64,000 nt of DNA from Silvimonas terrae (GCF_014202765.1 NZ_JACHHN010000005.1:176603-240602); one strand, 5' to 3'; positions 1 to 8,821 are shown, counted from the first letter of the stretch. A program made the numbers and translations. The notes: a model not told the origin generated them from the letters alone.

Positions 1-165
1 AAATAAATCCCGCGCGTTCTGTTTTTTTTTGTGGTTGGGGGTTTTTTTTTTGGTGTTTTTCCGCCCACAAACCCACCTGGGGGGGGGGGTTTGGCGCCGC
101 CAATCCACCCTACAGCTACCTGAATCAACTGCAGTCACCGCAACACCGAACACGGGGATACCCCA
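1..165. other. low-complexity edge and urtB leader
   Basis: The first ~100 bases contain runs of T and G (T tracts near 21-30 and 43-52, an 11-base G run near 79-89) unlike the rest of the window, which suggests a poor-quality contig end. A partial REP-like palindrome end (CAATCCACCCTAC) lies at 101-113. A GGGGA ribosome-binding site lies at 154-158, upstream of the urtB start. No gene is seen. Confidence 0.6.
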
Positions 166-1758
166 ATGAATACATGGATGCGTCATGTGCTGGCGCTGCT
201 CTTGGGTTGTTTGATCATGCTACCCGCCCAGGCCGCGCTCGATGCCAAAGTCATCCGTCAGTTGGTGGATGACGACTCCGACCAGAAACTGGCCGCCATT
301 GCCACGCTGGTGCAGGTCGGCACGCCAGAAGCCGCGCGCGTCTTGCAGGCGCTGGGCAGTGACGCCCTGTACGCCACGGATGCCCGCGTCTGGCTCAAGG
401 CCGACGACAAAGTCTATGACGCCACCACCGGGGCCGAGATCACGCCTGCGCCGGAAGATGTGGACACCGTATCGATCAATAACCGTGTGCGCGGCGCGCT
501 GGATTCCGCCCTCAGCGGCTTCAAGCTAACCGACCCCGATCCGGCGGCCCGCCTGGCCGCGGCGCAATCGCTGCAAGGGGATGTCAGTGCGGTCATGATC
601 CCGGCGCTGACTGCCGCGCTCAAGAAAGAGACCGACAGCAAGGTCAAGCCGGTGCTGGAACAACTGCTGGCACAAGCCAACCTGAAAAACCCGGACGTGA
701 AAGCCCGGCTGGCGGCGGTGGAAGACCTGAGCCACAGCAACTCGCCCAACGCGCGCGGCTTGCTGCTGACCCGGCTTGATCCAGCCAATGAACCGGACGC
801 CAAAGTACGCGCCGCCGCGCAGTCTTCCATTGCCGCCATTGATTCACGCCTCGCGTGGATCAGCGCGCTGGCGAACGTGTTCTCTGGCCTCTCGCTGGGC
901 AGCATCTTGCTGCTGGCCGCGCTGGGCCTGGCCATCACGTATGGCGTGATGGGCGTGATCAATATGGCGCATGGCGAACTCTTGATGGTCGGCGCGTACT
1001 CGGCCTATGTGGTGCAAGGCATCTTCCGCGCACATTTTCCCGGCGCGCAAGACTGGTATCTGGTGGCCGCCGTGCCGGTGGCATTCTGCGCCGCCGCAGC
1101 GGTCGGCATGCTCATGGAACGCACCGTGATCCGCTGGCTGTACGGCCGCCCGCTGGAAACCCTGCTGGCCACCTGGGGGATCTCACTCGTCCTGATCCAG
1201 GCCGCCCGCGCCTTGTTTGGTGCGCAGAACGTGGAAGTCTCCAACCCGTCGTGGATGTCAGGCGGCATTGAATTGTTGCCCAGCCTGATCTTGCCGTGGA
1301 ACCGCGTGGTGATCCTTGGCTTTGCGTTATCCGTGCTGGCGCTGATGTGGGCCATCATGCAAAAAACCCGGTTGGGATTGTTTGTGCGCGCCGTCACGCA
1401 AAACCGCGCCATGGCCGGTTGCGTGGGCGTCCCGACGCGGCGGGTCGATACCCTGGCGTTTGGTCTGGGTGCCGGCATTGCCGGGCTGGGCGGGCTGGCG
1501 TTGTCGCAGATCGCCAACGTCGGGCCGGATATGGGGCAGGGCTATATCGTCGACTCTTTCCTGGTGGTGGTGCTGGGTGGCGTCGGGCAACTGGCCGGGG
1601 CGGTCTGGGCTGCACTGGGGCTGGGGATTGTGACCAAGTTGCTGGAAGGCTGGGCGGGGGCGGTCATCGCCAAGATTATTGTGCTGGCGATCATCATTGT
1701 GTTTATCCAGCGGCGGCCGCAGGGGTTGTTTGCTTTGAAGGGGCGAGTGGTGGATTGA
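166..1758 (+). CDS. urtB: urea ABC transporter permease UrtB
   Basis: Inner-membrane permease of the high-affinity urea ABC importer, of the branched-chain amino-acid (LivH) type. The 530-residue protein starts with a signal peptide (about residues 1-24, ending AQA). A helical, repeat-like periplasmic region of about 200 residues follows, and then the LivH-like permease domain from about residue 235 with many hydrophobic segments (ITYGVMGVINMAHGEL is characteristic). The long N-terminal extension is typical of UrtB and separates it from plain LivH. ATG 166 follows a GGGGA ribosome-binding site. urtC, urtD and urtE follow on the same strand. The substrate-binding gene urtA is not in the window and would be expected just to the left. 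Confidence 0.93.
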   Translation: MNTWMRHVLALLLGCLIMLPAQAALDAKVIRQLVDDDSDQKLAAIATLVQVGTPEAARVLQALGSDALYATDARVWLKADDKVYDATTGAEITPAPEDVDTVSINNRVRGALDSALSGFKLTDPDPAARLAAAQSLQGDVSAVMIPALTAALKKETDSKVKPVLEQLLAQANLKNPDVKARLAAVEDLSHSNSPNARGLLLTRLDPANEPDAKVRAAAQSSIAAIDSRLAWISALANVFSGLSLGSILLLAALGLAITYGVMGVINMAHGELLMVGAYSAYVVQGIFRAHFPGAQDWYLVAAVPVAFCAAAAVGMLMERTVIRWLYGRPLETLLATWGISLVLIQAARALFGAQNVEVSNPSWMSGGIELLPSLILPWNRVVILGFALSVLALMWAIMQKTRLGLFVRAVTQNRAMAGCVGVPTRRVDTLAFGLGAGIAGLGGLALSQIANVGPDMGQGYIVDSFLVVVLGGVGQLAGAVWAALGLGIVTKLLEGWAGAVIAKIIVLAIIIVFIQRRPQGLFALKGRVVD

Positions 1759-1782
1759 TTTTCTTGCAGGCGTTGAGTCGCC

Positions 1783-1817
1783 GTAGGGTGGATTCGGAGC
1801 GATAGCGACAATCCACC
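1783..1817. repeat. REP-like palindrome, copy 1
   Basis: Imperfect palindrome beginning GTAGGGTGGATTCGGAGCG and closing CAATCCACC, so GGTGGATT pairs with AATCCACC. The same sequence occurs at 5851-5884, 14006-14039 and 20603-20637, in altered form at 8703-8815, and as a fragment at 101-113. It lies just after urtB, between the gene and the long composite repeat. Confidence 0.8.
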
Positions 1818-1844
1818 TTTGTTGGCCTAAAACCTTGAACCGCT

Positions 1845-2375
1845 GTTAGCGCCTTCGGCGCGCTTGTTTACACACCGGCGGTGGCCGGAGCACGTCACTT
1901 TCTTTGCTTCGCCAAAGAAAGTAACCAAAGAAAGGCGACCCTGGCTTGGCGGCCCTCCGGGCTTCCCTCAGTCGGTCGGGAGCCTAAGGTCTCCCTCCAC
2001 TCCTTCGGCGCTGAGCCTTGACGGGGGAAGGTCCAAAACCAGGACAACAGCAAGATCAAAGACAGCGGCAACAGCAACAGCGGGGAAGGTTGGGAAACTC
2101 GCAGACAGACGGCTTGCGGGGTTGGGGTTGCAGTTGGGCCCCTTAAGGAGCGCTGAGCATCGCAGGGAAGTCCGGGGTTTCGGCGTAAGGGTGTTTGAGG
2201 GCGCAGCCCGAGTTCCCTGGAGCCAGCCGGACTTCACGAGAAGCGCAGGGGACCCGCGAAGCGGGCGCTCCGCCGGGGTCGCCTTTCTTTTGGTTACTTT
2301 TCTTTGGCGAAGCAAAGAAAAGTGACGTGGGCCCGGCACCCCGGGTTTGTAAACACCGCGCCGCCAGGCGCTAAC
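1845..2375. repeat. composite long inverted-repeat element, copy 1
   Basis: Intergenic element of 531 bp, bounded by GTTAGCGCC at the left and GGCGCTAAC at the right. The arms are long inverted repeats containing CTTTGCTTCGCCAAAGAAAG and its complement. The left half carries module Y (CCCTCCGGGCTTCCCTCAGT, then CGGGAGCCTAAGGTCTCCCT). The right half carries module X inverted (GAGCATCGCAGGGAAGTCC, then CGGGGTTTCGGCGTAAGGGT). The outer right arm has the variant GGGCCCGGCACCCCGGG, whereas the left has CCGGCGGTGGCCGGAGCA. Open frames crossing it are by-products of the repeat. It separates urtB from urtC inside an otherwise tight transporter operon. Confidence 0.85.
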
Positions 2376-2433
2376 AAATAACGCCACCACCAGGCAAAAC
2401 CGAAAACGCATTTTGAAACAGGAACCAACCTCT

Positions 2434-3645
2434 ATGCGTACTTCCTACACCGAACGCACCGCCCGCCTCCTTGGCCCCAAAGGCTGGACCGCGCTGGCCG
2501 TGTTCCTGGTCATCATGCTGATCGCCATGCCGGTGCTGCACCTCTTGGTGCCACCGGGTAACCCGCTGCATGTCTCCAACTACGCCATCACGCTCACCGG
2601 CAAGATTCTCTGTTACGCGCTGGTGGCCGTCGCCATGGATCTGATCTGGGGTTACGCCGGTATCCTCTCGCTGGGCCACGGCCTGTTTTTTGCCCTGGGC
2701 GGTTACGCGTTTGGTATGTATCTGATGCGGCAGATCGGGCTGGATGGCAACTACCACAGCCCATTGCCGGATTTCATGGTTTTCCTGGACTGGAAAACCC
2801 TGCCCTGGTACTGGCAAGGCACGGATCATTTTGTCTGGGCGGCGTTCCTCACGCTGGCCGTGCCCACCGTGATTGCCTTCATTTTTGGCTTCTTCGCCTT
2901 CCAGTCGCGCATCAAGGGGGTGTATTTCTCCATCATCACCCAGGCGCTGACCTACGCGGCCATGCTGCTGTTTTTCCGGAACGAAACCGGGTTTGGCGGC
3001 AATAACGGGTTTACTGATTTCAAACGCATCATGGGCTACTCGGTGACTGCGCCGGAAACCCGCGTGGTACTGCTGGGCCTGACTGCGCTGGCACTGGCCG
3101 GCACGCTGGTACTGGGCCGCTGGCTGGTGACCTCCCGTTTTGGCCGTGTGCTGGCCGCTACGCGCGATGCAGAGTCCCGCGTCATGTTCATCGGCTACAA
3201 CCCGCTCTGGTACAAGCTGTTCATCTGGACACTCTCGGCCGCGCTGTGCGGCGTGGCGGGGGCCTTGTACGTGCCGCAGGTGGGCATCATCAACCCGTCG
3301 GAGATGTCACCCGCCGCGTCGATTGAAATTGCCATCTGGGTGGCGGTGGGCGGGCGCGGCACGTTGATTGGTGCGGTGATCGGGGCGGTAGCAGTCAGCC
3401 TGGCCAAGAGCTGGTTTACGGTGTCGTTCCCGCAATACTGGCTGTTCTTCCTGGGTTTTCTGTTCATCCTCGTCACGCTGTTCCTGCCCGAAGGCCTGGT
3501 GGGCTTGTATCACAAGCTGCGCGGCAAACAACACGCGGCAGATGCAGAACCCGCGTTTACGCCTGATCCCGAAACCGTCAGCAGCCCGGCGCCCAAAGCC
3601 GCGTTGCCTGCGTCCCAACCCCACCTGACCGGAGAAAGCGCATGA
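2434..3645 (+). CDS. urtC: urea ABC transporter permease UrtC
   Basis: Second membrane permease of the urea importer, LivM type, 403 residues from ATG 2434. That start follows AGGA with good spacing; an in-frame TTG 21 bases upstream is possible but less likely. The protein has a hydrophobic core of 8-10 membrane segments, the LivM-like stretch AVAMDLIWGYAGILSLGHG near residue 67, and a soluble Pro/Ala-rich tail of about 40 residues. It forms the channel with UrtB. The stop overlaps the urtD start by four bases (ATGA), indicating translational coupling. It is separated from urtB by about 675 bases filled mostly by repeats, so transcription from urtB may be weakened or a second promoter may exist. 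Confidence 0.94.
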   Translation: MRTSYTERTARLLGPKGWTALAVFLVIMLIAMPVLHLLVPPGNPLHVSNYAITLTGKILCYALVAVAMDLIWGYAGILSLGHGLFFALGGYAFGMYLMRQIGLDGNYHSPLPDFMVFLDWKTLPWYWQGTDHFVWAAFLTLAVPTVIAFIFGFFAFQSRIKGVYFSIITQALTYAAMLLFFRNETGFGGNNGFTDFKRIMGYSVTAPETRVVLLGLTALALAGTLVLGRWLVTSRFGRVLAATRDAESRVMFIGYNPLWYKLFIWTLSAALCGVAGALYVPQVGIINPSEMSPAASIEIAIWVAVGGRGTLIGAVIGAVAVSLAKSWFTVSFPQYWLFFLGFLFILVTLFLPEGLVGLYHKLRGKQHAADAEPAFTPDPETVSSPAPKAALPASQPHLTGESA

Positions 3646-4484
3646 TCACCGTCGCGAGTGGCGAAGAATTGCAAACCCGCCCGCAATGGGCCGACCCTTC
3701 TGCGGGTCAGGCGCGTGCGGTACAGCCGGGCCAGGTGGATACCGCGCATGGCGTGATCCTGTATCTGGAAGACATCGCGGTCAGTTTTGACGGCTTCAAG
3801 GCGCTCAATAATCTGAGCCTGAATATCGACGTGGGCGAGTTGCGCTGCATTATCGGCCCCAACGGCGCGGGCAAGACCACCATGATGGATGTCATCACCG
3901 GCAAAACCCGGCCCGATAGCGGCAAGGCGTTTTTTGGCCAGACGCTGGACCTCACGTGGCTGAAAGAGCCGGAAATTGCCCACGCCGGTATTGGCCGCAA
4001 GTTCCAGAAACCCACGGTGTTCGAGAACCACACGGTGTTTGAAAACCTGGAACTGGCCATGAAGACCGACAAGCGCGTCTTCAAGAGTCTGTTCTTCAAA
4101 CTCGACAGCGAGGCCCACGGCCGCATTGACGCCGTGATGAAGCAAATCCGTCTCGATACCCATGCCAACCGCCTTGCCGGGCTGCTATCGCACGGGCAGA
4201 AACAGTGGCTGGAAATCGGCATGTTGCTGATGCAAGAACCCAAGCTCTTGCTGCTGGATGAGCCCGTTGCCGGTATGACTGATGACGAAACCATGCGTAC
4301 GGCAGAGTTGTTCCTCTCACTGGCCGGGCAGCATTCGCTGGTGGTGGTCGAGCACGATATGGCGTTTGTGGAAAAACTGGGCGGCAAGGTTACCGTGCTG
4401 CATGAAGGCAGCGTGCTGGCGGAAGGTGATCTGGCTTCAGTCCAGGCCGACCCGCGCGTGATCGAAGTCTATCTGGGCAGGTAG
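3642..4484 (+). CDS. urtD: urea ABC transporter ATP-binding protein UrtD
   Basis: Cytoplasmic ATPase subunit of the urea importer, LivG type, 280 residues. Walker A is GPNGAGKTT at about residues 72-80. The signature region is LSHGQKQWLEIGML, and Walker B is LLLLDEPVAGM, followed by a switch His in VVVEHDM. The first 40 residues form an extension ahead of the ABC domain (QTRPQWADPSAGQARAVQ), seen in many UrtD proteins. The start overlaps urtC by four bases and follows GGAGAAAG. The signature has LSHGQ in place of LSGGQ, which is usual for LivG/UrtD relatives. Confidence 0.94.
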   Translation: MITVASGEELQTRPQWADPSAGQARAVQPGQVDTAHGVILYLEDIAVSFDGFKALNNLSLNIDVGELRCIIGPNGAGKTTMMDVITGKTRPDSGKAFFGQTLDLTWLKEPEIAHAGIGRKFQKPTVFENHTVFENLELAMKTDKRVFKSLFFKLDSEAHGRIDAVMKQIRLDTHANRLAGLLSHGQKQWLEIGMLLMQEPKLLLLDEPVAGMTDDETMRTAELFLSLAGQHSLVVVEHDMAFVEKLGGKVTVLHEGSVLAEGDLASVQADPRVIEVYLGR

Positions 4485-4569
4485 GTCTGAGGTAGACCGG
4501 GCGTTCTCTTCCAGCATAGCGCCCCGGATTGCCACCCCGCGATGCGGGGCTACAAAAGAGGCATCAACC

Positions 4570-5262
4570 ATGTTGCAAGTTGAAAACCTGAACCAGTACT
4601 ACGGCGGCAGCCACATCCTGCGCGGACTGTCTTTTACCGCACAACCGGGGCAAGTGACTACGCTGCTGGGGCGCAACGGCGTGGGCAAGACTACCTTGCT
4701 GAAAACCTTGATGGGTCTTGTGCCGGCTAAAACCGGGTCGATCCAGTTTGGCGGGGCCGACATTACCCGCATGGCATCGTATGACCGGGTTAAAGCCGGC
4801 ATTGGCTACGTGCCGCAAGGGCGGGAAATTTTCAGCCGTCTTTCAGTGGAAGAGAATCTGCGCATGGGTCTCGCCACCCGCCCGGCCAGCGCCGCCATCC
4901 CGCCGCGTATTTTTGAAATGTTTCCGGTACTGCAACAGATGATGCGGCGACGTGGTGGGGATTTATCTGGCGGTCAGCAACAACAACTGGCGATTGGCCG
5001 GGCGTTGGCCATGGGGCCGAAGTTGCTGATTCTGGATGAACCGACGGAGGGGATTCAGCCGTCCATCATCAAGGATATTGAACGGGCGATCCGGGCGCTG
5101 GCGGAAACCGGGGAGATGGCGATTCTGGTCGTGGAACAATACTACGACTTTGCCCGCTCGCTGGCGGATCAATACCTGGTAATGGAGCGGGGGGAGATTA
5201 TCCGGGCGGGGAAAGGGAGTGAGATGGATGCGGATGGGGTGAGGGAGTTGTTATCTGTTTGA
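4570..5262 (+). CDS. urtE: urea ABC transporter ATP-binding protein UrtE
   Basis: Second ATPase subunit of the urea importer, LivF type, 230 residues. Walker A is GRNGVGKTT at residues 34-42, the signature is LSGGQQQQLAIGRAL, and Walker B is LLILDEPTEGIQPS; the TEGIQPS string is characteristic of UrtE. It probably pairs with UrtD as a heterodimer under UrtB/UrtC. The 85-base gap after urtD contains a small GC-rich palindrome (CCCCGC-GAT-GCGGGG) and then an AGAGG ribosome-binding site. It is the last gene of the operon; urease genes are not in the window. Confidence 0.94.
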   Translation: MLQVENLNQYYGGSHILRGLSFTAQPGQVTTLLGRNGVGKTTLLKTLMGLVPAKTGSIQFGGADITRMASYDRVKAGIGYVPQGREIFSRLSVEENLRMGLATRPASAAIPPRIFEMFPVLQQMMRRRGGDLSGGQQQQLAIGRALAMGPKLLILDEPTEGIQPSIIKDIERAIRALAETGEMAILVVEQYYDFARSLADQYLVMERGEIIRAGKGSEMDADGVRELLSV

Positions 5263-5696
5263 CCGTTCTGGTCTGGTGGGCATCTCCAGCTTTGTAGCCC
5301 GGATGGAGCCGCGCCCGCCCCCACAAAGCGAGTTGATGCACCGAATTACGGTTGCAGCGGGGAAGGCGGGAATCCGGGGTGGCGGGCTTGGTTAATATTG
5401 TTGTGGGTTGTTAGCGCCTTGCGGCGCAGGTCTTGTAAAAGCATTTGATACCGGCGGTGGCCGGAGCACGTCACTTTCTTTGGGGCCGCCGAGGTGCTTC
5501 GCCAGCCTCGGCGGCCCCAAGAAAAGTAACCAAAAGAAAGGCGACCCTGCGACAGCGCCCCTTCGGGGTTCCCTGCGCTTCTCGCAAGGCGCGGCAGGCT
5601 ACGGGAACTCGCCCTGCGGGCTCAGACCCCCCTCCGCCGAAACCCCGGGCCTTGCTGCGATGCTCGGCACTGCCGGAGGGGAGTTACGTCAAAAGC

Positions 5697-5738
5697 AACC
5701 CCAACCCCAACCCCAACCCCAACCCCAACCCCAACCCC
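5697..5738. repeat. AACCCC hexamer array (7 units)
   Basis: Seven uninterrupted copies of AACCCC within the centre of composite element 2. The complementary strand reads GGGGTT repeated, with enough G4 runs for a G-quadruplex. A single related unit occurs at the same place in the other copies of the element (for example GGGGTTGGGGTTG in copy 1), so the array looks like expansion of an element-internal motif. Confidence 0.9.
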
Positions 5739-5850
5739 GCAAACCGCCTGTACGCAAGATTGGCTAATTTGCGTCTCCACTACCTCGTCATTCCGGTCCT
5801 CGGCGGCCCCCTTGCGCCGGAATCCAGCCGCAGCCCAACGGGCTGCCTAC

Positions 5851-5884
5851 GGTGGATTGTCGCTTTGCTCCGAATCCACCCTAC
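5851..5884. repeat. REP-like palindrome, copy 2
   Basis: GGTGGATTGTCGC...CGAATCCACCCTAC, in inverted orientation relative to copy 1. It sits inside the centre of composite element 2. Confidence 0.8.
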
Positions 5885-6175
5885 AAAACCAACGAACAGA
5901 CGATTTGGTCGTTGCCGTTGGTTTTGCTTTGGACTTTCTTCCCCCCGTTAAAGCCAAGCGCCGATGGAGTGGAGGGAGACCCAAGGCTCCCGACCGACTG
6001 AGGGTAGCCCGGAGGGCCGCCAGGCTGGGGGCGCCTTTCTTTGGTTACTTTCTTTGGCGAAGCAAAGAAAGTAACGTGCTCCGGCCACCGCCGGTATCAA
6101 ATGCTTTTCACAACCGCGCCGTAAGGCGCTAACAACCTGGTTCTCGCCAGAGAACGGGGCCGTTCCGGCCCCAAC

Positions 6176-6205
6176 TGGATTCCGGCTCAAGGCCGGAATG
6201 ACGAG
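6176..6205. repeat. dRS3-like short inverted repeat
   Basis: CTGGATTCCGGCTCAAGGCC followed by GGAATGACGAG. ATTCCGG pairs with CCGGAAT around an 8-base-class spacer, resembling the ATTCCC-N8-GGGAAT repeats of Neisseria. Related copies lie at 13871-13898, 13946-13965 and 20729-20757; an interrupted copy lies at about 5788-5827. Confidence 0.7.
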
Positions 6206-6272
6206 TCATTGAAAGAGCGAGCAGCCTCGGCTGCAAATCCCGCCACCCCGCATGTCCAATGCGCCCCCTCCC

Positions 6273-6995
6273 TCACCCATCACCAAACAACGCCTGCAAC
6301 ACAGCCAGCACCGCCGGTCCGGCAGTCTCTGTTCGCAAAATGCGTGGTCCCAGCACGACAGCCTCAAACCCCACCGCCCGCGCTGCATTTTCTTCGCCGT
6401 CCGACAAACCACCCTCCGGCCCGACCAGTAACACCACCTGCGTCTGCGGTGCCGGCAACGCCGCCAGCCGTGTCGCCGCGCCCGGTGCCAGCAACAACCG
6501 AGTGGCGTCTTTCGGTGCTGCGGCCAAAGCGTCCGCCAGCGTGGTCACCGGCAAGATCTGCGGAATCCGCGTCCGCCCGCTTTGCTCGCAAGCGGATTGC
6601 GCGACGCCTTGCCAGTGCGCCAGACGCTTTTGCGCGCGCTCGCCAGACAGGCGCTGCTGGCTGTAGGCCCCGTGCACCGGCCAGATTTTGGTCACGCCCA
6701 GTTCGGTGGCTTTCTGGATGGTGTAATCCATGCGCTCGGCCGCAGATACCGCCTGGATCAGAATGGTGCGCAACGGGGATTCGCGATCTTCTGGCGTATA
6801 GCCAATGACGATCACGGCCACATCGCGCTTGCCCATCAGGGTGATGCGCGCTTCGTATTCACCGCCTTCGCCGTTAAACAGCGTGATGGTCTCGCCGGGT
6901 TGCATGCGCAAAACCTGCACGTGGCGGGCCGGGCCTTCGGGCAGGTTGAAGGCGTTGTCTACAGATAAGGCGTGGTCGACAAAAAAGCGCGGCAT
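6273..6995 (-). CDS. rsmE: 16S rRNA (uracil-1498-N3)-methyltransferase RsmE
   Basis: SPOUT-class methyltransferase that makes m3U1498 in 16S rRNA using S-adenosylmethionine. The 240-residue length fits the family. The N-terminal part (MPRFFVDHAL, then LPEGPARHVQVLRMQPGE) is the PUA-like RNA-binding domain. The C-terminal trefoil-knot motif is LLVGPEGGLSDGEENAA, followed by LGPRILRTETAGPAVLAVLQ. It is transcribed leftward and divergently from ilvA across a gap of about 180 bases, and stands alone between repeats and ilvA. Confidence 0.95.
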   Translation of the reverse strand: MPRFFVDHALSVDNAFNLPEGPARHVQVLRMQPGETITLFNGEGGEYEARITLMGKRDVAVIVIGYTPEDRESPLRTILIQAVSAAERMDYTIQKATELGVTKIWPVHGAYSQQRLSGERAQKRLAHWQGVAQSACEQSGRTRIPQILPVTTLADALAAAPKDATRLLLAPGAATRLAALPAPQTQVVLLVGPEGGLSDGEENAARAVGFEAVVLGPRILRTETAGPAVLAVLQALFGDG

Positions 6996-7176
6996 TGCGG
7001 CAAATCCAGCGGGCAGTAAAACATCTATTCTGGCAGATCGTGCGGCTTCATCGCCAGATAGCGACTGTATTGCTGACTTTGTAGTCAGATTGCTTCATGA
7101 CTCAAACATAAGCTTGTGGCTACAATGCAAGACCCGGTCTTTTGCCGGGCCTCATCACTCACTGCCGGATAACACC

Positions 7177-8697
7177 ATGTCTGAAGCCACGAACGACTAT
7201 CTGGAACGAATCCTCACCGCCCGCGTTTACGACGCTGCCATTGAAACACCGCTGGAAGCCGCGCCGAATATTTCGCGCCGTATTGGCAACCATGTGTTCA
7301 TCAAGCGCGAAGATATGCAACCGGTGTTCTCGTTCAAGATTCGTGGCGCATACAACCGCATGGCGCAACTGACCCCGGCGCAACTGGAACGCGGTGTGGT
7401 CACGGCTTCGGCCGGCAATCACGCGCAGGGCGTGGCGTATTCGGCGCAATTGTTGAAATGCCGCGCGACCATTTTCATGCCGACCACTACACCCAACATC
7501 AAGGTGGATTCGGTTACGCGCCGTGGCGCGGAAGCCGTGCTGGTGGGCGAATCGTTCAGCGACTGTTACCAAAGCGCAGTGAACCTGGCCGAGGAAACCG
7601 GCGCGGCGTTTATCCATCCGTATGATCATCCGGATGTGATTGCCGGGCAGGGCACGATTGCCATGGAAATCCTGCGTCAGCATTCAGGCAAGCTCGATGC
7701 CATTTTCATTCCGGTCGGCGGCGGCGGTTTGATCGCTGGCGTGGCGGCGTATATCAAGCGCCTGCGGCCAGAGGTCAAGATCATTGGCGTAGAGCCGACC
7801 GACGCCAATGCCATGTACCTCTCGCTCAAGCTGGGCGAGCGCGTGGTGTTGCCGCAAGTGGGTATCTTTGCCGATGGCGTGGCCGTCAAACAGGTGGGCG
7901 AAGAAACCTTCCGCCTGTGCCAGGAACTGGTCGATGAAGTGATCCTGGTCGATACCGATGCCATGTGCGCGGCCATCAAGGACATGTTTGAAGAAACGCG
8001 TTCCATCCTGGAGCCGTCCGGTGCGCTGGCCATTGCCGGCCTGAAAGCCTGGGTAGCGCGGGAGAAAGTGCAAGACCAGACGCTGGTGGCGATCACCTCT
8101 GGCGCCAACATGAATTTTGACCGCCTGCGTTACGTGGCCGAACAAGCCGAACTGGGTGAAGAGCGTGAAGCCATCATCGCCGTCACGCTGCCAGAGCGTC
8201 CGGGTGCTTTCCGGGCGCTGTGCAGCGCCATTGGCGCGCGCAATATCACCGAGTTCAACTACCGTTATGGCGACAAGGATCAGGCCCACGTGTTTGTGGG
8301 CCTGCAGATTCAGAACCGCGCCGAGGTGACCGATCTGATCGAAAAACTGGCCGCCGAAAAACTGGCGGGGGTGGACCTGACCGATAACGAACTGGCCAAG
8401 CTGCATATTCGCCATCTGGTTGGTGGTCATGCACCGCAAGTGGATAACGAACGCGTACTGCGCTTTGAGTTTCCGGAACGCCCGGGCGCGCTGCTGAACT
8501 TTTTGAACAGCATGGTTGGCACCTGGAATATCTCTTTGTTCCACTACCGCAATCACGGTGCCGATTATGGGCGCACGCTGGTCGGTATTCAGGTGCCGCC
8601 ACAGGATGACGCCGCATTTGCCGATTTCCTGGAAAAACTGGGCTACCCGCACTGGCTGGAAACCGACAACAAGGCGTATCAGCTGTTTCTGGGGTGA
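7177..8697 (+). CDS. ilvA: threonine ammonia-lyase, biosynthetic (IlvA)
   Basis: PLP enzyme converting threonine to 2-oxobutanoate, the first step of isoleucine synthesis. ATG 7177 gives 506 residues, matching the long biosynthetic form; longer in-frame starts upstream run through the rsmE-ilvA spacer and are unlikely. The PLP lysine is in FSFKIRGAYN (about K54), and the phosphate-binding glycine loop is VGGGGLIAG. The C-terminal ~180 residues hold two ACT-like regulatory modules, each opening with a FPERPGA or LPERPGA motif, which points to feedback control by isoleucine. A strong hairpin terminator follows at 8822-8850. Confidence 0.96.
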   Translation: MSEATNDYLERILTARVYDAAIETPLEAAPNISRRIGNHVFIKREDMQPVFSFKIRGAYNRMAQLTPAQLERGVVTASAGNHAQGVAYSAQLLKCRATIFMPTTTPNIKVDSVTRRGAEAVLVGESFSDCYQSAVNLAEETGAAFIHPYDHPDVIAGQGTIAMEILRQHSGKLDAIFIPVGGGGLIAGVAAYIKRLRPEVKIIGVEPTDANAMYLSLKLGERVVLPQVGIFADGVAVKQVGEETFRLCQELVDEVILVDTDAMCAAIKDMFEETRSILEPSGALAIAGLKAWVAREKVQDQTLVAITSGANMNFDRLRYVAEQAELGEEREAIIAVTLPERPGAFRALCSAIGARNITEFNYRYGDKDQAHVFVGLQIQNRAEVTDLIEKLAAEKLAGVDLTDNELAKLHIRHLVGGHAPQVDNERVLRFEFPERPGALLNFLNSMVGTWNISLFHYRNHGADYGRTLVGIQVPPQDDAAFADFLEKLGYPHWLETDNKAYQLFLG

Positions 8698-8702
8698 GAC
8701 GG

Positions 8703-8815
8703 GTAGGGTGGATTCGGAACGTGCCGGTACCCCGCAAAGAGGCTGAGCGTTACGGATAGCGGCCGGCAGTGACAATCCACCGGTGGATTGCTACGCGAAT
8801 CCACCCTGCGGGCCA
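8703..8815. repeat. degenerate REP-like palindromes, tandem
   Basis: GTAGGGTGGATTCGGAACG begins a copy whose closing CAATCCACC lies about 75 bases away. A second, inverted piece follows at once (GGTGGATTGCTACGCGAATC, then CACCCTG). The insertion between the arms makes this the most diverged member of the REP-like family here. Confidence 0.65.
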
Positions 8816-8821
8816 GACCAC

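Larger units (their letters stand above)
5410..6133. repeat. composite long inverted-repeat element, copy 2 (nested)
   Basis: Largest copy (724 bp), from GTTAGCGCC to GGCGCTAAC. The left half carries module X (CTGCGCTTCTCGC, GAAACCCCGGGCCTTGCTGC) and the right half carries module Y inverted (GGGTAGCCCGGAGGGCCGCC). The outer arms are near-perfect complements of each other (CATTTGATACCGGCGGTGGC and its reverse complement at the right). Its centre contains an AACCCC array, an interrupted dRS3-like repeat and a REP-like palindrome, so it looks like a nest of repeats. Together with flanks it fills the roughly 1-kb gap between urtE and rsmE, where I see no gene. Confidence 0.85.

Noticed and set aside
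1864-2411. Open frames across composite element 1 (both strands)
   Set aside because: Frames such as 1864-2325 (+) and 2411-1968 (-) are repeated in similar form in the other elements in either orientation, contain SLRSPSTPSALSL-like translations of repeat DNA, and have no recognisable domain.
5408-6190. Open frames across composite element 2, including QPQPQPQP-type repeats
   Set aside because: The Gln-Pro/Asn-Pro peptides are translations of the AACCCC array, and the frames have no ribosome-binding sites.
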